A stretch of 22,389 bases of DNA from JAUWBF01 sp043815125 (GTDB taxonomy: Bacteria > Verrucomicrobiota > Verrucomicrobiia > Opitutales > Opitutaceae): NCBI GenBank assembly GCA_043815125.1, contig JBDRJH010000358.1, positions 1-22,389 on the forward strand, written 5' to 3'. Under the pieces are notes generated by a model, which searched no databases, was not told the DNA's origin, and saw nothing but the letters and a program-made list of their open reading frames with translations. Of this stretch, positions 1-7,191 are shown piece after piece (positions within the stretch are counted from its first letter, which is position 1; every line of letters begins with the position of its first letter). Both the position numbers and the translations under genes were made by a program.

Positions 1-152
1 GCTGGACGGTGTTGGCGACCGGGTGCGACCGGCCGCGTTACGGGCGGGTGAAACAGCACCGGCGATGCCCGGGGCGGGTTTCGAACGATAAACGAAGTGA
101 ATTGTATTTCTAAGAATTCGTCCGCGCATTCATGGATGTGCGGGCGCGACGG

Positions 153-596
153 TCACCAGGTTTTGTAGGGAAGGAACTTCCCGCACATGACGACCTTGAC
201 GCGGTCGCCCTTGGGATCGGGGACTTTTTCAACGTCCATGGTGAAGTCGATGGCGCTCATGATGCCGGTGCCGAATTTCTCCTCGATGACGGCCTTCAGG
301 GTGGTGCCGTAGACGTAGATGATTTCCTGGAAGCGGTATTGTAACGGTTCCTTGGATACGGTCGAGGCGGCCTCGCCCTTGTTGGCGAACTCGGTGAGGG
401 CGAAGGCGACGTCCTCGCCGAGGTCGAGGAACGCGGCCACCTTGGCGGCGGAGTCCGGGGGCAGGGCGTTTTCGCCCAGGCAGGCGGACACGGTGTAGAT
501 CTCGGACAGCCCGGAGGCCTGGGAGATGGCGGCCCAGGAGGTTTTCTTGGCGGCCTTGGCGGTGAGGATCAGTTCGGTGAGTTTGGCTTTGGTCAT
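153..596 (-). CDS. cynS: Cyanate hydratase (cyanase)
   Basis: Cyanase converts cyanate plus bicarbonate to ammonia and CO2 via carbamate, in the cytoplasm, allowing cyanate detoxification and use as nitrogen source. The 147-residue product is slightly shorter than the 156-residue E. coli enzyme and matches it along its length: an N-terminal helical domain, then the C-terminal catalytic domain. By alignment from memory with E. coli Arg96, Glu99 and Ser122, the catalytic residues are Arg88 and Glu91 (YRFQE) and Ser114 (GIMSAIDF); all are present. The VYGTTLKA segment is also family-typical. The ATG at 594-596 has no Shine-Dalgarno; its leader is pyrimidine-rich. It is the last gene of the operon, 114 bases after the ATPase gene, and it identifies cyanate as a likely substrate of the upstream transporter. 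No carbonic anhydrase gene (cynT) is visible nearby. Confidence 0.96.
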   Translation of the reverse strand: MTKAKLTELILTAKAAKKTSWAAISQASGLSEIYTVSACLGENALPPDSAAKVAAFLDLGEDVAFALTEFANKGEAASTVSKEPLQYRFQEIIYVYGTTLKAVIEEKFGTGIMSAIDFTMDVEKVPDPKGDRVKVVMCGKFLPYKTW

Positions 597-710
597 GGGA
601 GTGAGGGAGGTTGCGGACGGAGGTTTGCGGACACAGGCGGGACGTGTTCCGGAGGGTTTTCCGGAAAAGGGAAGGGCGCGGGAGACGCGGTGCGCGGGAT
701 GGTCGGACGA

Positions 711-1562
711 TCAGCCGCCGACAGGCTCGGGCACCGGCCTGGGCGCGGTGACCGGCGGCGCCGGGGGACGCTTGGAGCCGGCGACGAGGAATTGCAGGAT
801 GCGGTTGCGCAGCCGCAGGTAGCGCGGGTCGTCGATCAACGAGGCGCGGGTGCGCGGACGGGGGATGTCGACCTCGATGATCTCGGCCAGCTCGGCGCCG
901 GGGCCGTTGCTCATGAGGGCGATGCGGTCTGAGAGGAGAATGGCCTCGTCCACATCGTGGGTGACCATGAAGACGGTGCTGCCGGTGTCGGCCCACATGC
1001 GCATGAGTTCGTCCTGGATGGAGCCGCGGGTGAGCGCGTCGATCTGGGCGAAGGGTTCGTCGAGGAGGAGGAGCTTGGGGTTGACCGCGAAGGCGCGGGC
1101 GAGGCCGACGCGTTGGCGCATACCGCCGGAAAGCAGGGCGGGGCGTTTGCGGGCGGCCCCGGTGAGGTTCATGAGGTCGAGGTATTTGGCGGTCCACGCG
1201 TCGATCTCGGGGGCGGTCCAGCCGGGGTTGGCCTGGCGCACGGCGAGGCGCACGTTTTCGGAGGCGGTGAGCCAGGGCATGAGGGCGAAGCCCTGGAAGA
1301 CGACCATGCGTTCGAGGCCGGGCTTGGTGATGGGTTTGTTTTCCAGAAACACGCCGCCGGCGGAGGGCTGGTCGAAGCCGGCGAGGATGTTGAGCAGGGT
1401 GCTTTTCCCGCAGCCGGAGTGGCCGATCATGCTCATAAACTCGCCCTTGCGGAGCTCGAAGGTGACGTCCTGAAAAACGGTGACACTGGAGCCTCGAGGT
1501 GCAGCGGGATCGAGGGACGGGTAGCTTTTGCCAACGTGGTCGATGTAAAGGTATTTGTTCAT
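711..1562 (-). CDS. Nitrate/cyanate-type ABC transporter ATP-binding protein
   Basis: This ATPase powers the cluster's importer at the inner face of the membrane. The 283-residue product has every ABC motif: Walker A GHSGCGKST at 47-55, Q-loop Gln90, signature LSGGM at 144-148, Walker B LLLLDEP at 164-170 and switch His202 (THDVDEA). The LMPWLTA segment around 94-100 and the SNGPGAELAEI region are typical of the NrtC/NrtD/CynD/SsuB/TauB group. A proline-rich tail occupies 263-283. The chosen ATG (1560-1562) gives the family N-terminus (MNKYLYIDHV); the open frame upstream to 1835 is only antisense-like, low-complexity translation inside the permease gene. It is the only ATPase gene in this locus, so it probably works as a homodimer, unlike the two-ATPase locus at 8410-10175. 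Substrate assignment (cyanate, possibly nitrate or nitrite) rests on the adjacent cyanase. Confidence 0.93.
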   Translation of the reverse strand: MNKYLYIDHVGKSYPSLDPAAPRGSSVTVFQDVTFELRKGEFMSMIGHSGCGKSTLLNILAGFDQPSAGGVFLENKPITKPGLERMVVFQGFALMPWLTASENVRLAVRQANPGWTAPEIDAWTAKYLDLMNLTGAARKRPALLSGGMRQRVGLARAFAVNPKLLLLDEPFAQIDALTRGSIQDELMRMWADTGSTVFMVTHDVDEAILLSDRIALMSNGPGAELAEIIEVDIPRPRTRASLIDDPRYLRLRNRILQFLVAGSKRPPAPPVTAPRPVPEPVGG

Positions 1563-1583
1563 TGAATACGGACGGGGAGGTGG

Positions 1584-1605
1584 GAACGGACAGGAATGTC
1601 CGTTC
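1584..1605. repeat. Dispersed palindromic repeat, copy 1
   Basis: GAACGGACA, a four-base loop (GGAA), then TGTCCGTTC form a perfect 9-bp stem. Near-identical palindromes occur at 20541-20568 and 20584-20605. This copy fills most of the 52-base gap between the permease and ATPase genes, so it would be in the operon mRNA as a hairpin just before the ATPase start. It resembles REP-type elements in size and placement; no terminator U-tract follows it. Confidence 0.75.
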
Positions 1606-1614
1606 TCCTTGGGA

Positions 1615-2514
1615 TCAGGCTTCGGTGTAGGTGAATCGTCCGGCGAGTTTGCTGAAGGCGGTGTCGAGCAGCACCCCGACGATGCCGACCACGATGATGG
1701 CGAAGAGCACGCCGCTGATATCGAGGTTGTTCCACTCGATCCAGGAGAGGTAGCCGATACCGAGTTCGCCGAGGAGCATCTCGGCGGGCACGACCGCGAC
1801 GAGCGCGGAGCCGAAGGAGATGCGCAGGCCGGCAATGATGGTCGGGGCGGCGCCCGGGAGGATCACGGCGAAGAGCCGGCGGGCGAAGCTCATCTCGACC
1901 ATGGCGGACACACGCAGGTAGTCCTTGCGCAGGTTGGACACGCCGAACGCGGTGTTGGCCACGGTGGGCCAGAGGGAGGCCATGAAGACCACGAGGATGG
2001 CGGTCCAGAACGGGTCCTTCACGGTGTAGAGCAGCAGGGGCATCCAGGCCAGCGGCGAGATGGGTTTGAGGAGTTGGATGAAGGGATTGAGCGCCTTGAA
2101 CAGCAGCGGCGACAGGCCGATCAGCACGCCGAGCAGGATGGCGACGACGGACGCGGCGACGAAGCCGGTGAAGAAGCGTTGCAGCGTGTAGCCGATGAGC
2201 CAGGCGATCCCGTGGTCGTTGGTGCCTTTTTTGACGAAGGCTTCGGCGGTCTCGCTGCGCATTTTTTCCCAGACGGCACCGGGGCCGGGGATGCCGCCGA
2301 GCTTGGCGGTGTTGAGCTGGTAGTCGCCGGCCTCGTCGCGGACCACATCGCCGTTCATCTCCATAAGCTCGAGCTGGTCGGGCGTGTGCGCGGCGACGTT
2401 GAACTTGGGCGGTTGGGTGAGCGCGGCCCAGACGACAATCAGCAGAAAGGCGAAGAGCAGGCTCAGGATGTAGGGCGCGAAGCGGCGGGCGAATTTGTCT
2501 AGGAAAACGGGCAT
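1615..2514 (-). CDS. NrtB/CynB-like ABC transporter permease
   Basis: Integral membrane permease of the BPD_transp_1 fold, which forms the channel of the importer. The 299-residue product has a first hydrophobic span at about 13-33, a periplasmic stretch of roughly 75 residues containing the family's IPGPGAVWEKM segment, then further spans at about 113-135, 145-163, 168-188, 225-247 and 268-287. The EAA-type coupling loop lies at about 201-233 (MSFARRLFAVILPGAAPTII). I chose the ATG at 2512-2514 because it places the hydrophobic span near the N-terminus; the frame open upstream to 2838 is arginine-rich non-coding translation antisense to real codons. It lies 98 bases after the binding-protein gene and 52 before the ATPase gene, in one operon. 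Substrate is inferred from the cyanase at the operon end. Confidence 0.92.
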   Translation of the reverse strand: MPVFLDKFARRFAPYILSLLFAFLLIVVWAALTQPPKFNVAAHTPDQLELMEMNGDVVRDEAGDYQLNTAKLGGIPGPGAVWEKMRSETAEAFVKKGTNDHGIAWLIGYTLQRFFTGFVAASVVAILLGVLIGLSPLLFKALNPFIQLLKPISPLAWMPLLLYTVKDPFWTAILVVFMASLWPTVANTAFGVSNLRKDYLRVSAMVEMSFARRLFAVILPGAAPTIIAGLRISFGSALVAVVPAEMLLGELGIGYLSWIEWNNLDISGVLFAIIVVGIVGVLLDTAFSKLAGRFTYTEA

Positions 2515-2542
2515 GTCGAATGCGTGGAGGAGCGGATGGGCT

Positions 2543-2592
2543 GTAGCGAAACGGCGGGCTGATCGGACGAAACGGCTCCGCCGTTTCGCTAC
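2543..2592. repeat. Inverted repeat with two alternative hairpins
   Basis: The arms GTAGCGAAACGGCGG (2543-2557) and CCGCCGTTTCGCTAC (2578-2592) are perfect 15-base complements. The loop contains another copy of CGAAACGG (2568-2575) that can pair instead with CCGTTTCG (2581-2588) across a five-base loop. The two structures share the right arm and are mutually exclusive. The element sits in the 98-base gap between the binding-protein and permease genes. It may be a mobile palindrome, an mRNA processing or stability element, or a partial attenuator; it has no U-tract. Confidence 0.7.
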
Positions 2593-2612
2593 GTTGATCT
2601 CGGGGGGGCGGC

Positions 2613-4094
2613 TCAGGCGCGGGTGATGGCGAAGCTCTTGGCGTAGCCGACGGGATCGGCGGGATCGAAGGGCTTGCCCATGATGCTGTAGCCGGTGGGC
2701 ACGGGCTGTTTGACCTGGAGGCCCATGTCTTTGATGAGGTCGGTGCAGCCGGCCTCGAGGTAGACCTTGGCGGCGATCTGGTTGAAATCGACGTCGGGTC
2801 CGATCTGGCCCCAGCGGACCATTTGCGAAAGGATCCACTTGGCCATGGCGGTCCAGGGCATGGGGTCGAAGTCGATGCGGTCGGGCACGTTGGCGATGGT
2901 GCCGAGGCCGGTGGCGTAGCGGCCGGTGAGCACCTGCTTGAGCACGATCTCGGGCTGGTTGAGGTAGTTGGTGGGCGAGATGGCCTTGGAGATGGCGTCG
3001 CGGTTGGCCGGATCGGAGGAGAAGTAAGTGGCCTCGATGATGGTGCGCCAGAGGGCCATGAAGGTGTTGGGGTTCTTCTGCGTGAACTCCTCGGAGATGG
3101 CGAAGGCGCAGCAGGGGTGGCCGGGCCAGATGTCCTTGGTGAGCTTGAACAAGTATCCGCAGTTCTCATACACGGCGCGCTGGTTGAAGGGGTCGGGCGC
3201 GAGGTAGCCGTCGACGTTGTCGGCCTTGAGGTTGGCGACCATCTCGGGCGGCGGCACTACGCGGATGGAAACGTCCTTGTCGGGATCAAGACCGCCTTCG
3301 GCGAGGTAGTAGCGCAGCAGGTAGTTGTGCATGGAGTAGTCGAACGGCACGCAGAAGCGGAAGCCCTTCATGTCCTGCGGTCCCTTGACCTTGTCCTTGT
3401 GCTTGAGATGGAGGGTGATGGCCTGGCCGTTGATGTTCTCCACGGCGGGCATGAGGAAGTTCATGGCCTTGGAGCCGGCGCCCATGGTGATGGCCAGGGG
3501 CATGGGGCTGAGCATGTGGGCGGCGTCGACCTCGCCGTTGATGGCCCAGTCGCGCACGACGGCCCAGCCGGCGGCTTTGCGGACCTTCACGTTGAGGCCG
3601 TTCTTGGCATAAAAGCCCATCGGCTCGGACATGATGATGGGCGTGGCGCAGGTGATGGGGATGAAGCCGATGGAGAGGTCGGGTTTTTCGATGGTGCCGG
3701 GCTTCATGGGGGCGGCGGCCATGGAGTGCAGCATGTCGAGGTTGAACATGGACGCGACGATGGCGGCGGCGGTGCCCTTGCCGACGCGGCGCAGGAACTC
3801 GCGACGGGAGGCGTCATGCGGGAAGATCGCGCGGATGATGGCCTGTTCGACGCTGGCGGCGACGAGGTCGTCGGACGATTTGATGAGGTCGCCGGAGACG
3901 CGCGCGCACTCGGTGCAGGGTTGGCCGGGTTGGTGGGCGCAGCCCTTGGCCTCGAGGCCGCGGAATGCATCGGGTTGGCCGGCCTCGAAATCGGCCAGCG
4001 CGGCGGTGGTGGCGGAGTCGGTGGAAACGCGGCGGCAGCGCGGAGTCAGGTCGGCCTCGGAGTCGAGGGCGGAGGGCAGGCGACGAATGCTCAT
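2613..4094 (-). CDS. NrtA/CmpA-family binding protein with Cys-rich N-terminus and internal Tat signal
   Basis: Solute-binding protein of the nitrate/bicarbonate/cyanate group, expected to deliver ligand to the permease from the periplasmic side. The 493-residue product has three parts. Residues 1-95 are a polar extension with Cys20, Cys52, Cys60 and Cys63 (CAHQPGQPCTEC). Residues 96-125 hold a textbook twin-arginine motif, SRREFL at 96-101, and a weakly hydrophobic stretch. From about 138 the binding fold follows (IGFIPITCATPII, GWAVVRDWAINGEVDAAHM, DGYLAPDPFNQRAVYE, DIWPGHPCCAFA). The ATG at 4092-4094 is 49 bases after the upstream gene. No in-frame ATG lies between it and Met116, and the valine codons I checked (66, 78, 82) are GTC, so the extension appears to be translated. 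Ligand is inferred to be cyanate or a related anion because cyanase ends the operon. Confidence 0.9.
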   Translation of the reverse strand: MSIRRLPSALDSEADLTPRCRRVSTDSATTAALADFEAGQPDAFRGLEAKGCAHQPGQPCTECARVSGDLIKSSDDLVAASVEQAIIRAIFPHDASRREFLRRVGKGTAAAIVASMFNLDMLHSMAAAPMKPGTIEKPDLSIGFIPITCATPIIMSEPMGFYAKNGLNVKVRKAAGWAVVRDWAINGEVDAAHMLSPMPLAITMGAGSKAMNFLMPAVENINGQAITLHLKHKDKVKGPQDMKGFRFCVPFDYSMHNYLLRYYLAEGGLDPDKDVSIRVVPPPEMVANLKADNVDGYLAPDPFNQRAVYENCGYLFKLTKDIWPGHPCCAFAISEEFTQKNPNTFMALWRTIIEATYFSSDPANRDAISKAISPTNYLNQPEIVLKQVLTGRYATGLGTIANVPDRIDFDPMPWTAMAKWILSQMVRWGQIGPDVDFNQIAAKVYLEAGCTDLIKDMGLQVKQPVPTGYSIMGKPFDPADPVGYAKSFAITRA

Positions 4095-4143
4095 GGTGAT
4101 GTGGGTCGGGTGGTGGTCGGTTGGGCTGGGAAAGGGAAGGCGC

Positions 4144-5208
4144 TCAGGCGGCCGGCAGCAGCGCGAGCGCCTGGTCGTAGATGTCTTCGCGGTAGAGGCT
4201 GCGGATGTTGGCGGCGGTGAGCGCGGGCAGGTTGGCCTCAAGGTGGTGGCGGCGGAGCTGTTCGACGACCCAGCGGGCTTTTTCGGGGCTCGGGCGCGAG
4301 GCGTCGTCGCGGTTGAACACGATGGCGTCGGCGGCGTCGCAGGTGCGTCCGTCGCCCATGCGGAAGGGGCCGATGAGGGCGTTGCGCAGCGCGGCCTCGG
4401 GCACGTCGAGGTAGCGGGGCAGGGCGAGCAGCGAGGCGAGCTTGCGACGATTGGCGGGGGCGTCGCACCAGCGGGCGGCCTCGATGAGGGCGGCGATCAG
4501 GTGGAGATGGTCGTCGTGCCGGTCGCGCTCGAACTCGGCGCGGACCATGAAGACCTTCTCGGGGTGCATGGGGTCGAGCTCTGAGGTGAGCGTGACGCAC
4601 CAACCGACGCCTTTCATGAGGCCGACGGAACTCCAGGGCTCGGCGACGCAGTAGCCGTCGAGGTGGCCGCGCTCCATGCACTCGGCCACGAGCGGCGGGG
4701 GCACGATGGCGATGTCGACGTCGTGGTCCGGGTTGATGCCGCCGGACTGGAGCCAGCGGCGCATGAGGTAGTGCTGGGAGGAGTATTTGAGCACGCCGGC
4801 AAAGGTGAACCGCCGACCGGGATGCGCACGGATGACTTCGCGCAGAGAAAACGCATCGGTGACGCCGAGCGCGCGCAGCTCGTGCGAGAGCGTGATGGCG
4901 TTGCCGTTGTGCGCGAGCACGAGGCCGGTGAGGCTGGGCACGGGCGAGACGTCGAGCCCGTGGCTCATTTCGAACACCATGCTCGCGGGGGCGTGGGCGG
5001 CGTCGAGTTCGCCGTGGAGCATTTTTTCACGAACGGTCGCCCAGCCGGCCTCGCGCGAGAGCCTGACCTCCAGCCCCCAACGCTCGAAGATGCCCAGTTC
5101 GGTCGCGACGATCAACGGCGAGCAATCGGTGAGCGGCACATAGCCGATGCTCACCCGGCGCGGGTGCGCCGGCCGGTCGGTCGCGGGCTTGGCTGCTCGT
5201 TTGCTCAT
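4144..5208 (-). CDS. Signal-less NrtA-like protein, probable cytosolic ligand sensor
   Basis: A 354-residue member of the NrtA-like binding-protein fold without any signal peptide: the first 18 residues are basic and polar, and the fold begins directly at about residue 19 (VSIGYVPLTDCSPLIVA). Family features include GWATVREKMLHGELDAAH, NAITLS, the IVPPP loop and DGYCVAEPW. Known cytosolic homologues are NasS, which works with the antiterminator NasT, and the C-terminal domain of cyanobacterial NrtC. No NasT-like ANTAR protein is present here and the ATPase gene is not fused, so this is a stand-alone version. It is first in the cyanate operon and divergent from a LysR gene. It is paralogous to the protein at 13531-14607. 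The sensing role is inference; the family assignment is firm. Confidence 0.87.
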   Translation of the reverse strand: MSKRAAKPATDRPAHPRRVSIGYVPLTDCSPLIVATELGIFERWGLEVRLSREAGWATVREKMLHGELDAAHAPASMVFEMSHGLDVSPVPSLTGLVLAHNGNAITLSHELRALGVTDAFSLREVIRAHPGRRFTFAGVLKYSSQHYLMRRWLQSGGINPDHDVDIAIVPPPLVAECMERGHLDGYCVAEPWSSVGLMKGVGWCVTLTSELDPMHPEKVFMVRAEFERDRHDDHLHLIAALIEAARWCDAPANRRKLASLLALPRYLDVPEAALRNALIGPFRMGDGRTCDAADAIVFNRDDASRPSPEKARWVVEQLRRHHLEANLPALTAANIRSLYREDIYDQALALLPAA

Positions 5209-5220
5209 GCGAACGTTTCA

Positions 5221-5261
5221 GCACCGGTGGTGCCATCGGACGGTCCGGGAGTATTTTATAC
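5221..5261. promoter_or_regulatory. Dyads in the divergent promoter region of the cyanate locus
   Basis: The 122-base gap between the sensor gene and the LysR gene holds two short perfect dyads: GCACC-GGT-GGTGC at 5221-5233 and GTAT-TTT-ATAC at 5251-5261. A further ATAC follows at 5277-5280. LysR-type regulators normally bind such dyads in the gap between their own gene and the divergent target. These are candidate operator halves only; binding cannot be judged from sequence alone. Confidence 0.35.
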
Positions 5262-5330
5262 GGCGAAACTATTTGGATACACTGTTGAATGAAATCGCAC
5301 AAAGGGCACGCGGCCTGCTCGACGGCTGGC

Positions 5331-6245
5331 ATGGACGATCTGATCGAATCGCGGCAATTGCGGGTCTTCGTGTCGGTGGCGCGCTCGGGCAACATGCGGC
5401 AGGCCGCGCGGCAATTGCATCTGACGCCGTCGGCGGTCTCGCACGCGTTGAAGAGTTTCGAGGAGTCGTTGGGCATGCGGTTGTTTGAACGCACGACGCG
5501 CAGCGTGACGTTGAGTCGGGAGGGCGCGGCGTTTTTGCCGGAGGCGGAGCGCGTGCTCGAGGCGGTGGCGACTCTGGGCAACCGCGGCGGGCCGCGGACG
5601 GACTGGCGGCGCGGGCGTCTGCGGCTGGGGGCGAGCCCGACGGCGTGCCAGTATCTGGTGCCGGCGGTGATCCGGGAGTTCAAGGAGAGCTTCCCGGAGG
5701 TCACGATCCAGATCGAACAGGGGCCGGCGGCGGGCATCGCGCAGGACGTGGCCGCGGGACGCATCGACCTGGGGTTGAGTCCGCGCACACCGGAGCACCG
5801 CGGGCTGACGTTTGTCGACATCGCGCGCGACGAACTCTCGTTCATCGTGAATCCGATGCATCCGTGGGCGCGCGCCGGGCGGGTGAACCGCGCGGAGATT
5901 GAGCGGCAGCGCTACGTGCTGGCGGAGAGCCGGTCGTTCACGAAGCGGCTGATCGACGAACACATGCGCTTGGAGGGTCTGGCGATCCAGCCGTTCATCG
6001 AGATCGGCAACGAGGAGGTCATCAAGGAACTGGTGCGGCTCGACATCGGCGTGGGGATTTTCCCCGCGTGGATCGCCAGCGAGGAAATCGCGCGCGGTCT
6101 GCTGGTCGCGTTGCCGCTGGGACGCAAGCCGCCGGGACGCGAGTGGACGATTTTCCACCGGCCGCAGCACCGGTTGAACTTCGCCGAGACGTTGTTTGTC
6201 GGCATCAGCCGTCTGGTCGGCGGCAACCGGATCGGGCGGGTGTAG
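5331..6245 (+). CDS. LysR-family transcriptional regulator of the cyanate locus
   Basis: LysR-type regulator with an N-terminal winged helix-turn-helix (about residues 5-63: AARQLHLTPSAVSHALKSFEESLGMRLFER) and a C-terminal periplasmic-binding-like effector domain starting near GRLRLGASPTACQYLVPAV. The ATG at 5331 gives a 304-residue protein whose first ten residues (MDDLIESRQL) align in length with the other regulator in the window (MSTTLDSRQL); an in-frame ATG at 5289 would add 14 residues of non-family sequence. It diverges from the sensor-first operon, the usual arrangement for a LysR protein that autoregulates and activates its neighbour. Its closest relative in the window is the gene at 14709-15647. 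A CynR-like role is inferred from position and not from specific residues. Confidence 0.92.
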   Translation: MDDLIESRQLRVFVSVARSGNMRQAARQLHLTPSAVSHALKSFEESLGMRLFERTTRSVTLSREGAAFLPEAERVLEAVATLGNRGGPRTDWRRGRLRLGASPTACQYLVPAVIREFKESFPEVTIQIEQGPAAGIAQDVAAGRIDLGLSPRTPEHRGLTFVDIARDELSFIVNPMHPWARAGRVNRAEIERQRYVLAESRSFTKRLIDEHMRLEGLAIQPFIEIGNEEVIKELVRLDIGVGIFPAWIASEEIARGLLVALPLGRKPPGREWTIFHRPQHRLNFAETLFVGISRLVGGNRIGRV

Positions 6246-6429
6246 TGGCGCGTTGGTGACGAGAGTGGAAGGGTGGGCGGACTGCCGTCCATGCATCGCG
6301 GGGGCGGACCCCGGTTGGTGATCGGGGTTGGCCTGATGAGACTAGACCCCATAGGCGGCGGCGGGTTGAGGACGTATGGTTGGGTTCATCGGAACGCGAT
6401 TCCCGCGTCCGGAAATCCCCCTGCCCACC

Positions 6430-6984
6430 ATGTCTTCGCTACCCACCTTGCGTGCTCTCTTTATCAACGAAATCAAAGATCTCCATCACGCGGAGACCCA
6501 GCTCACCAAGGCTCTGCCCAAGATGGTCAAGGCCGCCTCCGCTCCCGCGCTGAAGGCGGATATTTCCGCCCACCTGGAAGAGACGCGCGGGCATGTGCAA
6601 CGCCTCGTCGAGGCGCTCAAAATCCTGGGGCTCCCGGCCAAGGGCAAGGTTTGCCACGCCATGAAGGGCTTGGTCGAGGAGGCCGCCGAGGCCGTCTCCG
6701 CCACCGGCCCGGACGCCGTGCGGGACGCCGCGCTGATCGGTTCGGCCCAGCGTGTGGAGCACTACGAGATGGCCGCCTACGGCACGGCCCGCGCCTTTGC
6801 GGTAGCACTCGGCGAAACCCGAATCGCCGAGTTGCTTCAGGCCACCTTGGACGAGGAAGGCGCGGCGAACCAGAAACTCACCGACCTTTCCCGCAAGGTT
6901 AACGCCGCCGCCCTCGCAACCGAAAAATCCGGCGCGACCAAGCCGGCCAAATCCACCAAGCCGGCCAAGCGCGCCAAGCGCTGA
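6430..6984 (+). CDS. DUF892 (YciE/YciF-type) ferritin-like protein with basic tail
   Basis: Ferritin-like four-helix protein of the DUF892 family, linked in enterobacteria to stress conditions, with unresolved biochemical function. The 184-residue product begins with the family motif (LRALFINEIKDLHHAETQL) and carries acidic and histidine residues suited to a di-metal site: Glu22, Glu50 or Glu51, His55, Glu110-His111-Tyr112-Glu113 and Glu142-Glu143. The C-terminal 19 residues form a tail of KPAK-type repeats with eight Lys/Arg, similar in character to basic DNA-binding tails. The ATG at 6430 fits the family start; in-frame codons upstream do not resemble the family. It lies 184 bases beyond the LysR stop, a gap in which I see nothing, and is followed by two membrane-protein genes on the same strand. 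Confidence 0.9.
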   Translation: MSSLPTLRALFINEIKDLHHAETQLTKALPKMVKAASAPALKADISAHLEETRGHVQRLVEALKILGLPAKGKVCHAMKGLVEEAAEAVSATGPDAVRDAALIGSAQRVEHYEMAAYGTARAFAVALGETRIAELLQATLDEEGAANQKLTDLSRKVNAAALATEKSGATKPAKSTKPAKRAKR

Positions 6985-7027
6985 TCCGCTCCCCGTTTTA
7001 TTCCCGCCATTTTCGTATATCCATTCC

Positions 7028-7156
7028 ATGCACACGCTACTTCCTCATCTGCCTCTCTTCGCCGCCATCGGTTACTCGGTCATCTACATGATCCTCGGCG
7101 GAGGCCTGATCGGCGCCGGCATCATCTTTGTGGCCGCCAAAATTCTCGGCCGCTGA
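7028..7156 (+). CDS. Small 42-residue glycine-rich single-span membrane protein
   Basis: A short ORF (ATG at 7028, TGA at 7154-7156) encodes 42 residues: a short N-terminus with two histidines, then a hydrophobic, glycine-rich stretch at about 10-38 (MILGGGLIGAGIIFVAAKIL) and a basic Gly-Arg end. Small-residue spacing (GGGLIGAG) resembles glycine-zipper helix packing. Codon use, with G or C in most third positions, matches neighbouring genes. It sits 43 bases after the DUF892 gene and 35 bases before the next membrane-protein gene, filling an otherwise empty interval, which supports it being real. No Shine-Dalgarno is visible, which is normal here. I do not recognise a named family. Function is unknown; it could be a small membrane stress protein. 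Confidence 0.55.
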   Translation: MHTLLPHLPLFAAIGYSVIYMILGGGLIGAGIIFVAAKILGR

Positions 7157-7191
7157 TCGCGCGCGTCATCACCCCACTTCCTCGTTTTTTC

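Noticed and set aside
76..98. TTCGAAA-like T-loop, possible tRNA on the minus strand
   Set aside because: The flanking five-base arms (TATCG and CCCGC) do not pair, and no acceptor stem or anticodon arm can be built around it.
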